From WAPX01 sp964622075 (GTDB lineage Archaea > Halobacteriota > Archaeoglobi > Archaeoglobales > Archaeoglobaceae): a stretch of 31,201 nucleotides of DNA. The stretch covers positions 1 to 31,201 of the forward strand of contig CAZUMR010000046.1 of NCBI GenBank assembly GCA_964622075.1. The letters are read 5' to 3'. Of this stretch, positions 14,818 through 22,358 are shown piece after piece (position 1 is the stretch's first letter; every line of letters begins with the position of its first letter). A program made the translations under genes and the position numbers. The notes beneath the pieces are model-generated. The model did not search any database and was not told the DNA's origin. It saw only the letters and a program-made list of their open reading frames with translations.

Positions 14818-16675
14818 ATTCAACTCCCGTGGCTCCTGCTTTTGCTGCCTTTATACTTTTTCCAGCCCTCTCCCTTTTTTCAGGCAGGGCAGCAAGTATC
14901 CCTCCTGCCACTATCAGCAGAGAACCAATCCAGACAAATGATACAAGCGGAACGATGTAGAATTCGAAAGAAGCAATACCGCTCTCCGTAACACTGCCCA
15001 TGGCTATGTATATATCCTGAAATGGCATGGAGATTATGTCAACTGACGCTACTATTCTGTCGCTCCTCATGAGGTTGTATATGACAAGTTTTGGATGCAT
15101 CACGCCGATTAACTTTCCGTCCCTGTAAACACTTACGTAAGCTATTACGTAGAACTTTCCGTTTCCATTTACTTCATTAAATCCGTTCAGTTTCAGGGTG
15201 TAGTCTCCTACCTTCACGCTCTGCCCTACTCCCAGATTTATATGAGTGTAGCTTGACTCGTACATCCAGGAACCCATAACTCCTATGAACAGCAGTATAA
15301 GCCCGAGGTGAGCTGCTATAGCCCCTGCTTTCCGCAGATCGATCTTTCTGCCACTGTATCCCTGTATAATTCCGGAGAGTGAGAAAACGAAAATTCCGAC
15401 ACCTAAGGAGGCAAGAGCAAGCCTCGTCAAACCAAAACACACTATTCCGGCACCAGCTCCCAGAGCAAGAGATCTCAGAACTCTCTGGGAGAAATCCCTC
15501 TTTATTGCAACTACGCATATGCCAAGCAAAACTACGAGAGCAGTTCCAAGGGGTATTTCTATGTGCCTGTAAAATTCCTTGGTGACAGAAGCCCTCATCA
15601 GCAGGGGCGTTAACGTTCCTATAAGCACGGTAACTGTTGCAAGCGAGAATATTAGTATCGTTGCCTGTATGAGTCTGTTTCTTATTCCGTGTGCTTCTCC
15701 CCTGAAAACATCTTTTCTTTTTACTGCTACCACGAAAGCAACGAAACTTGCCAGTCCAATCAGGAGTAGATATGCGTAGGCCTCCTGATTTCTCGCGAAA
15801 GCGTGGACAGAGTTTATTATACCGCTCCTTGTTATGAATGTGGCGAGTATTACGAGGTCAAACGTGACAACCGCCAGTATGTAGTTTATGAGCTTGAGTC
15901 CACCCCTCCTCTCCTCGACAAGAACGCCATGCAGAAGAGCTGAAGCAGTCAGCCATGGAAGAAGAGATGAGTTTTCTACGGGGTCCCAGCCCCAGTATCC
16001 ACCCCATCCAAGTGTTTTGTATGCCCACCATGCTCCAAGCAGTATTCCCACTCCAAGGAATGCCCATGCCACGAGGAGGTAATTTCTCGCCCTCTCTATC
16101 CACTCCTCCCTGTAGTATGTGGCTGCCACTGCGTAGGCGAACGGAACTGTCATACCTGCATATCCAAGAAATATTGCTGGAGGGTGTAATGCCATTTCAG
16201 GCGTTCTGAGCAGGGGGTTAAGGCCCCAGCCTTCAGGTGGGTTGAAGTTTAACCGGACGAAGGGGTTGGAAGAAGTCAGGAGAAGAAAGTTGAAGAAAAC
16301 CGCAACAACACACATTATGGCATTTGCAAACGCACTTATTCTGTCTCTTTTCCTTGTGGATATGAGTATGAATATTCCGAGGTACAGTAGCCAGAGCAGG
16401 AGAGAACCTTCTCTGCCGGCCCATACAGCACTTATCGTATAAACAAGTGGAAGGTGAGTGTCTGAATACAGGAACACGTACTTAACGTTAAAGTCTCTTA
16501 TCAGGAAGTAGTAGAGCAATGTAAAGAATGAGAGAGCAGTAAAAACAAGGAATGACAGATTGGCGTACTTTATCTCTTTCCAGCACTTCTTACCTCTGAT
16601 GAATTCAAAATCAAGTATGATAGATACAATTAGGCTGAACATCGAGGCCAGAAGAAACAGATATCCAACGTCCAT
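14789..16675 (-). CDS. ccmF: Cytochrome c maturation protein CcmF (heme lyase)
   Basis: This membrane protein of about 628 residues attaches heme to apocytochrome c. The tryptophan-rich WWD motif is clear (LGWGGYWGWDPVENSSLLPW near residue 230), flanked by conserved His in ALHPPAIFLGYAG, LLHGV and NSVHAFARN, which match the heme-coordinating His of CcmF. About a dozen hydrophobic segments surround a C-terminal outside domain (about 475-590) before a last membrane helix. GTG 16687 is possible, but ATG 16675 lies about 8 nt after ggtgggg. It is 16 nt downstream of ccmE. CcmA, B and C are not in the window. Confidence 0.95.
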   Translation of the reverse strand: MDVGYLFLLASMFSLIVSIILDFEFIRGKKCWKEIKYANLSFLVFTALSFFTLLYYFLIRDFNVKYVFLYSDTHLPLVYTISAVWAGREGSLLLWLLYLGIFILISTRKRDRISAFANAIMCVVAVFFNFLLLTSSNPFVRLNFNPPEGWGLNPLLRTPEMALHPPAIFLGYAGMTVPFAYAVAATYYREEWIERARNYLLVAWAFLGVGILLGAWWAYKTLGWGGYWGWDPVENSSLLPWLTASALLHGVLVEERRGGLKLINYILAVVTFDLVILATFITRSGIINSVHAFARNQEAYAYLLLIGLASFVAFVVAVKRKDVFRGEAHGIRNRLIQATILIFSLATVTVLIGTLTPLLMRASVTKEFYRHIEIPLGTALVVLLGICVVAIKRDFSQRVLRSLALGAGAGIVCFGLTRLALASLGVGIFVFSLSGIIQGYSGRKIDLRKAGAIAAHLGLILLFIGVMGSWMYESSYTHINLGVGQSVKVGDYTLKLNGFNEVNGNGKFYVIAYVSVYRDGKLIGVMHPKLVIYNLMRSDRIVASVDIISMPFQDIYIAMGSVTESGIASFEFYIVPLVSFVWIGSLLIVAGGILAALPEKRERAGKSIKAAKAGATGVEYAEGETGTV

Positions 16676-16691
16676 CTCTGCCCCCACCGGC

Positions 16692-17090
16692 TTAAACCTT
16701 ACCTGCCACCTTCTTTGTGGAGTAATTCTCCTCCATAACCTTGTACTTGCTCGGGCATTTTAGCAGCACTTCCTTGGCATGGAACAGTCCATCGTAGTAG
16801 CTGCCGACGACAACTGCCGGTATCCCTTCCTGATAATGGGAGAGTATTCCGTGGTATATCACCCTCATCTGCGTTTTTCCATCAGAAAGGTTGAACATCA
16901 GTGTGTTGTTTGGCAGAACCTTCGTCGTTCCTGGCACTATGGTTCCGTTAACCTGCACATTACTGACCTTCCCCTTGGAAACGACATAACTCACTGTTAC
17001 GTAAGGGCACAGCTCGCTCTTAAATGACATGGCCAGTGCGATGCCAAATACTATGACGACAACACCCACAAGGATGCTGACTTTTTTCAT
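16692..17090 (-). CDS. ccmE: CcmE heme chaperone, Cys-type
   Basis: This 132-residue protein has an N-terminal membrane anchor (about 4-22) and an OB-fold outside domain with VQVNGTIVPGT and VVVGSYYDGLFHAKEVLLKCPSKY in shorter segments. In bacterial CcmE the heme is bound by His in HxxxY. Here the site is C112-P-S-K-Y116, the CxxxY variant known from archaea and some sulfate reducers. It is expected to carry heme to CcmF, encoded immediately downstream. The ATG lies about 27 nt below the TATA-like cttatatatcc (17112-17122). The gene is divergent from thioredoxin reductase. Confidence 0.92.
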   Translation of the reverse strand: MKKVSILVGVVVIVFGIALAMSFKSELCPYVTVSYVVSKGKVSNVQVNGTIVPGTTKVLPNNTLMFNLSDGKTQMRVIYHGILSHYQEGIPAVVVGSYYDGLFHAKEVLLKCPSKYKVMEENYSTKKVAGKV

Positions 17091-17206
17091 CCTTTTACGG
17101 GATAGAAAGCGGATATATAAGTGTTTTTACCGATTTGCGAACCTGTTAAACCTGATAACGGTTAAGAATCGAAACGCATCTATATTCCTCTAACAGAACG
17201 ATTGAT
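17091..17206. promoter_or_regulatory. Divergent promoters, ccmE / thioredoxin reductase
   Basis: Two separate TATA-like boxes are visible: ttatatat on the minus strand at about 17113-17120 for ccmE, and ctatattcc at about 17181-17189 for the reductase. Each lies about 25 nt from its start codon, predicting leaderless mRNAs. Here the spacing is 116 nt and the boxes are not shared. Confidence 0.6.
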
Positions 17207-18112
17207 ATGGAGCAGGAAATCTACGATGTCGCAATTATCGGGTGTGGCCCCGCAGGTCTAACAGCTGCAATTTACGCCGGAAGGTACGGGCTGAAAACAA
17301 TAGTTTTCGAAGGAATGCCTTCCCAGCTGTCAACAATACCCTTTATTGAGAACTATCCCGGATTTGAGGGTAGTGGATACGAGTTGCTTGAAAAGATGAA
17401 AGAGCAGGCATCAAAGTACTCGGAGCACACTTTTGAAAGAGTAGTGGATATAAAGAAGGATGGTGACCTGTTTGTTCTGAAGACTGACTCTTCCGAGTAC
17501 TCTGCAAGGGCTGTGATATTTGCTACTGGTGGCACTCACAGAGAACTTGGGGTTCCGGGAGAGAAGGAGTTCGTGGGCAGAGGAGTTAGCTACTGTGCGA
17601 CGTGTGATGGACACTTCTTCAGAGGAAAGAAAGTTCTCGTCGTTGGGGGGGGTAATACTGCCGTTACTGATGCGATATACCTCAAGGAAATAGGATGCGA
17701 TGTTACGCTTGTACACAGGAGAGATGAGCTGAGAGCTGAAAAGGCTCTGCAGGAAGAACTGTTTAAGAGGAACATACCCGTGATATGGAATAGCGTTGTC
17801 GTCAGAATAGAAGGGAAAGGAAGGGTGGAGAGAGTTGTTCTGCACGATAAGAAGAAGGATGAGGATTTTGTAGTTGAGGTTGATGGAGTCTTCATAGCCA
17901 TAGGTATCAGACCCCAGACCGAGCTTGCCGGTAAGATCGGAGTTGAAAGGGACTCAAGGGGTTACATAAAGGTCGATAAAAAGCAGAGAACGAACGTTCC
18001 CGGAGTTTTTGCGGCAGGAGATTGCTGCGACAATCCTCTGAAACAGGTGGTTACTGCCTGTGGTGATGGGGCTATTGCTGCAAACTCGGCTTTTGAGTAT
18101 CTTAAGGTTTGA
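17207..18112 (+). CDS. trxB: Thioredoxin reductase (NADPH/FAD)
   Basis: This 301-residue flavoprotein has the FAD motif IIGCGPAGLTAAIYAGRYG, the redox-active CATC at residues 130-133, the second dinucleotide motif VVGGGNTAVTDA near residue 147 and C-terminal GVFAAGDCCDNPLKQV. It reduces a thioredoxin-like partner. HRRDELRAEK after the second motif favours NADPH. A run of eight G at 17645-17652 encodes the GGG of the second motif. No thioredoxin gene is adjacent. T-rich sequence follows the stop. Confidence 0.96.
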   Translation: MEQEIYDVAIIGCGPAGLTAAIYAGRYGLKTIVFEGMPSQLSTIPFIENYPGFEGSGYELLEKMKEQASKYSEHTFERVVDIKKDGDLFVLKTDSSEYSARAVIFATGGTHRELGVPGEKEFVGRGVSYCATCDGHFFRGKKVLVVGGGNTAVTDAIYLKEIGCDVTLVHRRDELRAEKALQEELFKRNIPVIWNSVVVRIEGKGRVERVVLHDKKKDEDFVVEVDGVFIAIGIRPQTELAGKIGVERDSRGYIKVDKKQRTNVPGVFAAGDCCDNPLKQVVTACGDGAIAANSAFEYLKV

Positions 18113-18153
18113 TATTTTTTGATTTTATTTAATTAATTTTCTATATTTATTAT
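18113..18153 (+). terminator. U-tracts after thioredoxin reductase
   Basis: Runs of 6 and 4 T in AT-rich sequence begin within a few bases of the stop, before a convergent gene. This is a plausible intrinsic terminator. Confidence 0.55.
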
Positions 18154-18229
18154 CCTCATCCTGTTCGCAATTCCTCTTTTCACTCACCAGTTTAAAAAAC
18201 TAAAAAGAATAAATTGATGTAAAAATAAT

Positions 18230-18994
18230 TTACCGGACTATATTTTCGAAACCTTCGAAATAGTCGGTGTCGTACTCTTCTATCAATCCCGAGTCGCAGT
18301 AAACTGAGAGTTTCTCCTCAAGAGGAATCTTTGCAATTATCTTTAGCCCGTACTTCTTTGCAAGCAAATCGGCACCCTTTCCAAATCTGGCAACCCTGCC
18401 ACAATCCGGACACTTGTAGTAGCTCATGTTTTCGACTATTCCTATTACCTCCGAGTTCATCGTCCTTGCCATGTTTATCGCTCTTTCAACTATCTGTGCC
18501 GTCAGGTCGTGGGGAGTAGCAACCATGACAACACCATCAAGAGGCACCTCCTGCATTACCGTTATAGGCACATCTCCAGTCCCGGGCGGCATGTCTATGA
18601 TTAGGTAGTCAAGTCTCCCCCACGAAACGTAGGCAAGGTAATCTCTCAGAACCTTGGATATCATTGGCCCCCTCCATATCACTGCAACTCCTTCAGGAGT
18701 CATGAACTGAATGGACATTATTCTTATGGCGTACTTTGTGCTGAGTACCGGATCTATTCCGTCTATGCTTGAGAGTGGTTTTTTCCTTTCAAGACCAAAC
18801 AGCTTTGGTATTGATGGGCCAAGAAAGTCAGCGTCAAGAATTCCGACCATGTACCCTTTTCTGGCGAGATGAACTGCTATTAAAGCTGCAACAGTTGACT
18901 TCCCGACTCCGCCCTTTCCACTCATCACGGCCACTTTTCTCTTTATGTGTCCCATTTTGTTACTTATAACAGCCTCAAGCTCATCAGCTTCCAT
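18230..18994 (-). CDS. Mrp/NBP35-family Fe-S cluster carrier ATPase
   Basis: This 254-residue P-loop protein has the deviant Walker A SGKGGVGKSTVAALIA, the Mrp hallmark DADFLGPSIPKLFGL, the IDMPPGTGDVPIT motif and C-terminal CPDCG, whose Cys pair bridges an Fe-S cluster in the dimer. It delivers or assembles Fe-S clusters. The N-terminus is short, with no ferredoxin or MIP18 domain. A TATA-like gaataaaaac (19013-19022) sits about 24 nt before the ATG. It follows the PHP gene with a 43-nt gap but seems to have its own promoter. Confidence 0.94.
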   Translation of the reverse strand: MEADELEAVISNKMGHIKRKVAVMSGKGGVGKSTVAALIAVHLARKGYMVGILDADFLGPSIPKLFGLERKKPLSSIDGIDPVLSTKYAIRIMSIQFMTPEGVAVIWRGPMISKVLRDYLAYVSWGRLDYLIIDMPPGTGDVPITVMQEVPLDGVVMVATPHDLTAQIVERAINMARTMNSEVIGIVENMSYYKCPDCGRVARFGKGADLLAKKYGLKIIAKIPLEEKLSVYCDSGLIEEYDTDYFEGFENIVR

Positions 18995-19037
18995 GCTGTT
19001 AGGTGGAGGAGCTGTTTTTATTCTCTTTCCCCCTCAT

Positions 19038-19667
19038 TTAAAAAACTTTTAACCGGGCTATCCTTGGCCAGCTGAGTAAGCTTTGCCTGCTGCCCCTGAC
19101 TTCTGTATTTCCTTTAAGGATCTGTTCAAATAGTTCTGACCCCCTGATTACTGTAACGGCTTTCCCCACCTCTCCTGCAGAATGAGCATCGCTCCCAGCT
19201 ATCCCCGGTTTCCCGTAGTGCCTTGCAATTATCCGTGATATGCGGTTGCATATGCCGAACACATACTTTGCATTCAGAACCTCTACTGCATCCACGTACT
19301 TTGCAAACCAGAACTTTACACATCCGTGCCTGTAAAACTGGAAGGGGTGAGCTATCGCACTCAGACCTCCAAGCTTTCTGGCAGTCCTTACCGTTTCTAT
19401 CATGCTCATGCCCGGATCGATATCTTTTTTCACACCATAGACGAGCAGGTGTCCATCACTCGTTGAAACCTCAATTCCCGTAATCACCTTTATTCTCATG
19501 TGCTCATCTCTTACAATCTCAAGTGCTTCAAGAGATCCGCTAACTGTGTCGTGATCTGTTATGGCTATTGCATCGAGTCCGGCCCTGATTGCAGCTTCAA
19601 GAACCTCTTTAACGCTGCTTCTCCCATCTTTACTGTGATTCGTGTGAACGTGCATGTCAGCTATCAC
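19038..19667 (-). CDS. PHP-domain metal-dependent phosphoesterase
   Basis: This protein of 209 residues has the PHP motifs: ADMHVHTNHSKDG at the N-terminus, AIAITDHDTVSGS near residue 36, LSAIAHPFQFYRHG, and GIAGSDAHSAGEVG, supplying the His and Asp ligands of a trinuclear metal site. It probably hydrolyses a phosphoester; the substrate is unknown. GTG 19676 is also in frame. GTG 19667 lies about 24 nt from the central TATA-like box and gives the usual short lead into DMHVH, so I chose it. It is divergent from the DUF89 gene. Confidence 0.9.
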   Translation of the reverse strand: MIADMHVHTNHSKDGRSSVKEVLEAAIRAGLDAIAITDHDTVSGSLEALEIVRDEHMRIKVITGIEVSTSDGHLLVYGVKKDIDPGMSMIETVRTARKLGGLSAIAHPFQFYRHGCVKFWFAKYVDAVEVLNAKYVFGICNRISRIIARHYGKPGIAGSDAHSAGEVGKAVTVIRGSELFEQILKGNTEVRGSRQSLLSWPRIARLKVF

Positions 19668-19716
19668 ATTCCTCACTTTGGCTAACGTTTTATTACCTGT
19701 TTGTTGAAGGAGGGCT
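19668..19716. promoter_or_regulatory. Shared bidirectional promoter, PHP / DUF89
   Basis: With the preferred PHP start the gap is 49 nt. The single AT box gttttatta (19687-19695) is centred within 1-2 nt of the midpoint. The plus-strand gene also has ggaggg before its ATG; if transcription begins about 25 nt from the box, that motif would not be in the mRNA. Confidence 0.55.
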
Positions 19717-20580
19717 ATGAAGATTACTCCGCAGTGTCCGGCCTGTCTGATAAACAGGGCTTACATGGAGGCTGAAATGGCAACATCCAGAAGAGATCTC
19801 ATTTACAGGGCTGTAGCAGCGGCTCTTGAAGTTCTTGCCAGAAGATTTCCTCAGGGTGGAATAAACGCCGTTATAGCCACGGAAATGCACAGGAAAGTTT
19901 ACTCCGTTCTCGGATGTGAAGACCCATACAGGGAGGTCAAGAAAAAGGCGAACGAACTTGTGCTGAAGCATTTGAAGGAAGTTGAGGACATTGTTAGCAG
20001 GCAGGATGACAGGTTTAAAGCATCGGTAATTGCGTCCATCATTGGAAACACTTTTGACTACGGGGTTATGGGGCATGAAGTTAGGGAGGACTTCATGGAC
20101 TTCTTTGCAGAAATGTTTTCCAGAGGGTTGAGGATTGATGATACGGATGAAATAAAAGAACTCTGCAAGGGAAAGGTCGTTTACCTTACGGACAATGCTG
20201 GAGAGATCGTTCTCGACACGCTGCTTATGAGAGAAATCAAAAAAGTGTGCGAGAGACTGACTCTTGTTGTCAGGGGGAAGCCGATACTCAGTGATGCCAC
20301 GGTCGAGGATGCTGTGTTGTGTGGGGCTGACAGAATTGCTGATGAGCTGCTTACGAATGGCAGAGGTGCGATAGGTATAATTCCTGAGGAACTGCCTGAA
20401 ATTACAAGGTGCAGAATTGAGGAGGCTGATGTGATAATTGCCAAGGGCATGGCGAATTACGAGTGTTTATCAGATTCTGACTACAGCAACGTTGCTTTCC
20501 TTCTAACGGCAAAGTGCAGGCCGGTTGCGGAGGATATAGGTGTTGACGTTGGAGATATGGTTGCCATGCTCAGGCGTTAA
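19717..20580 (+). CDS. DUF89/ARMT1-like metal-dependent phosphatase
   Basis: This 287-residue protein matches the archaeal DUF89 family, to which a structurally solved Archaeoglobus member belongs. It starts ITPQCPACLINRA, with two Cys near residues 7 and 10. The core has VYLTDNAGEIVLDTLL near residue 150, VVRGKPILSDAT, and ADVIIAKGMANYECLSD, which carry the Asp and Asn residues of the metal site. Eukaryotic and bacterial relatives are damage-control phosphatases that remove harmful phosphometabolites; the substrate here is unknown. Confidence 0.93.
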   Translation: MKITPQCPACLINRAYMEAEMATSRRDLIYRAVAAALEVLARRFPQGGINAVIATEMHRKVYSVLGCEDPYREVKKKANELVLKHLKEVEDIVSRQDDRFKASVIASIIGNTFDYGVMGHEVREDFMDFFAEMFSRGLRIDDTDEIKELCKGKVVYLTDNAGEIVLDTLLMREIKKVCERLTLVVRGKPILSDATVEDAVLCGADRIADELLTNGRGAIGIIPEELPEITRCRIEEADVIIAKGMANYECLSDSDYSNVAFLLTAKCRPVAEDIGVDVGDMVAMLRR

Positions 20581-20613
20581 ATTGCCCAGGATTGCTTAAT
20601 AAACAAGTTTTGA

Positions 20614-20639
20614 TGAACACTAAACTTGAACACTAAACT
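20614..20639. repeat. 13-bp perfect tandem duplication
   Basis: The word tgaacactaaact is duplicated at 20614-20626 and 20627-20639, between the DUF89 stop and the promoter of the candidate RNA. Confidence 0.95.
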
Positions 20640-20644
20640 AATGG

Positions 20645-20657
20645 AGGATATAAAAAT
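20645..20657 (+). promoter_or_regulatory. TATA-like box before the candidate RNA
   Basis: The sequence aggatataaaaat holds a strong archaeal TATA-like core (atataaaaa at 20648-20656). It lies about 25 nt before the start of the paired 5' strand of the candidate RNA at 20676. Confidence 0.55.
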
Positions 20658-20675
20658 ACACAATAAATACACTTA

Positions 20676-20810
20676 ATGCCAGCATCGCTTTAGCCACAAC
20701 TCGAAACGTTAGGCACCACTCCCGAATTGGGGGGCTTAGAGCTCGAAGCTTGGTGAGAATTGTACTCTCATCCTCACAAAGACGGAGGAGACTTCATCGA
20801 GGGCTGGTAT
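20676..20810 (+). ncRNA. Candidate structured RNA, class unknown
   Basis: This element of about 135 nt lies in a 383-bp gene-free stretch and is clearly more GC-rich than its flanks. Its ends pair: atgccagc (20676-20683) with gctggtat (20803-20810), 8 bp with one G-U. Inside, caccа-type strand 20714-20718 pairs with tggtg 20751-20755 and encloses two hairpins, ctccc/ggggg around a 5-nt loop (20719-20733) and agct/agct around cga (20740-20750). A third hairpin, tcctc/gaggа-type, spans 20771-20789. A competing stem is possible at 20749-20781. A TATA-like box is positioned for transcription from about 20676. I compared it with 5S rRNA, tRNA, SRP RNA, RNase P RNA and TPP or cobalamin riboswitches and found no convincing match. 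It could be a small RNA or a leader of the gene at 20964. Confidence 0.45.
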
Positions 20811-20833
20811 AAGGGGTCTTCTTGTGAATAGGT

Positions 20834-20887
20834 GATTATATGTAATTTTATATGTAAGAATTAATTAACTGGGAATTAATTAACTGG
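20834..20887. repeat. Two adjacent tandem repeat pairs
   Basis: A 12-bp pair with shared core ttatatgtaa (20836-20845 and 20848-20857) is followed directly by a perfect 15-bp pair, gaattaattaactgg, at 20858-20872 and 20873-20887. They lie between the candidate RNA and the Cys-rich gene, and could be operators or slippage products. Confidence 0.93.
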
Positions 20888-20963
20888 CAACTTCAACATC
20901 AGTTTCCTGAATCGGAATATGCAAAAAGGCAAAAGGTAAATTCAGAAAGCTGCAGATTGAAAC

Positions 20964-21578
20964 ATGGAGTTTGAGAGTAATAGAGAGAGGGCTTTAATCG
21001 AACTTTTTGGAGCTCTTGAGGGTAGATACGGTCCCAATTACGAATGCAGGTATTATCCCTGCCACTTTGAGGGGCAGGATTGCTCTCTCTGTTTCTGTCC
21101 CTTTTATCCCTGCTTCATTTACGAGCTCGGGTACATCAAGAAGACGACGAAAGGTTACGTGTGGAACTGTAAGGACTGTCACTGGATTCACGAGAAGGAT
21201 GTCGTCGAGGAAGTTCTTGCCGAGCTGAGCGGATATCCAAGGCAGCAGCTTGTAGAGGGGGACTGGTTATTCTTCAACAGAATAGTTCAGAGACTGTATT
21301 ACGGCAGAGAAATCGGAGAATTCTTTGGAAAAGCCTACAGTCTAATGGGCTGTCTTGAAAACAGAAGGAATGAGTGTGAGGATATAGAGGATGCGAAGTT
21401 CCTTGCTGTTAGACTTGAAAACTTTGAAATTTCTGATGTAGAGGAAGTTTTCAGGCCTGAGAGGCTGGAAGAGCTGAAGGAAGAGGATGTAATTCTTGTG
21501 CCCATGCTTGAAGATGGATACCTTTACGGGTTTTTGAACAGGGGTGAAGGGATTGGATGGGTCAGGTGCAGACTCTGA
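20964..21578 (+). CDS. Cys-rich small-domain protein (COG2158-like) with C-terminal extension
   Basis: This 204-residue protein has an N-terminal Cys-rich domain with Cys at 28, 33, 40, 43, 45, 50, 69 and 72 (YYPCHFEGQDCSLCFCPFYPC and WNCKDCHW). It matches the archaeal 'cysteine-rich small domain' family (COG2158, PF04071), whose members are usually only about 80-100 residues and whose role is unproven, though some lie near cobalamin genes. The C-terminal 110 or so residues are not part of that domain, and I do not recognise them. The ATG has no evident Shine-Dalgarno. A siroheme reductase-like gene follows after 55 nt, probably in the same operon. Confidence 0.8.
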   Translation: MEFESNRERALIELFGALEGRYGPNYECRYYPCHFEGQDCSLCFCPFYPCFIYELGYIKKTTKGYVWNCKDCHWIHEKDVVEEVLAELSGYPRQQLVEGDWLFFNRIVQRLYYGREIGEFFGKAYSLMGCLENRRNECEDIEDAKFLAVRLENFEISDVEEVFRPERLEELKEEDVILVPMLEDGYLYGFLNRGEGIGWVRCRL

Positions 21579-21633
21579 TAAGCAGAGCTAAACTGTAAGC
21601 AGTGTTGAACTGAATCCGGGCATAAATCTGAAC

Positions 21634-22296
21634 ATGTTCGCAGGAATTCGTAACTTTCCATTTATGCCAGTGTCTGACATGATAAGGCTGCTGCAGCAGA
21701 AAGACGGAAGCTACGCTTTTACGGTGGATGTCTCTCTTCTAACCCCGGAAAAGCTGAGAAAGATTGCTGACGCTGTCGAAAAGTATGCGAGCTACGTTAA
21801 GTTCACGGAGTCTCAGAGAATGCTCGTTTTTGGAATAAAGGCTGAGGATGCTGAGAAGTTCTGCAGAGAAGCAGAGGTTAAGCCCGCTCCCGGGAAAGGC
21901 GTCAAGAGTGTCAAGTGGTGCCCGCCGGAGTGTATATTCAGCCTGCAGGACGCAAGAGCGATGGCAGAAAGGCTGGAGAACCTGAAGGGAATGGAGCTAC
22001 CGGCGAACATGAAAATAGCAGTTAGCGGATGTCCTAACTCGTGCACGGAAGCTCAGGTTAGAGATATAGGTCTTATGGGTAAGAAGAACGGCTTCACTCT
22101 TTACGTTGGAGGGTGTGTCGGGAAAAATCCGAGGATTGGCAGAGTCCTTAAAGATAAGCTTGGATACGATGAAGCGGAAGAACTTGTGAGGAAAATTGTG
22201 GAAGTTTACAAGGATAAGGCTGAGGAAGGAGAGAGACTCGGAAAATTCATAGAAAGGTACGGATGGGAGAACTTCCTGAAGGAGCTGGGCATCTGA
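21634..22296 (+). CDS. Small nitrite/sulfite reductase-like (siroheme/Fe-S) protein
   Basis: This 220-residue protein matches the small single-unit siroheme-[4Fe-4S] reductase-like family (low-molecular-weight assimilatory sulfite reductase type). It has the N-terminal ferredoxin-like half (SLLTPEKLRKIADAVEKYA), AVSGCPNSCTEAQVRDIGLMG with C133-x3-C137, VGGCVGKNPRIG, and the usual C-terminal ERLGKFIERYGWENF. Family members usually have C-x5-C for the first cluster pair; here it is C96-PPE-C100, two residues shorter. Whether it still binds a 4Fe-4S cluster and siroheme is therefore uncertain. The electron donor and true substrate are unknown. Confidence 0.88.
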   Translation: MFAGIRNFPFMPVSDMIRLLQQKDGSYAFTVDVSLLTPEKLRKIADAVEKYASYVKFTESQRMLVFGIKAEDAEKFCREAEVKPAPGKGVKSVKWCPPECIFSLQDARAMAERLENLKGMELPANMKIAVSGCPNSCTEAQVRDIGLMGKKNGFTLYVGGCVGKNPRIGRVLKDKLGYDEAEELVRKIVEVYKDKAEEGERLGKFIERYGWENFLKELGI

Positions 22297-22358
22297 TATT
22301 TACATTTGCTTTGATTTTTTAATTGCCGGAACTGAGGACTGATAGCGGGAGTGAAAAA

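Noticed and set aside
17645..17652. Frameshift at the run of eight G in thioredoxin reductase
   Set aside because: The reading frame is intact on both sides and encodes the expected GGGN motif.
20676..20810. 5S rRNA or TPP/cobalamin riboswitch
   Set aside because: Short words resemble 5S loop C (cccgaa) and the TPP consensus (taatgccagc), but helix III of 5S cannot form, the rest of the TPP aptamer is missing and there is no B12 box.
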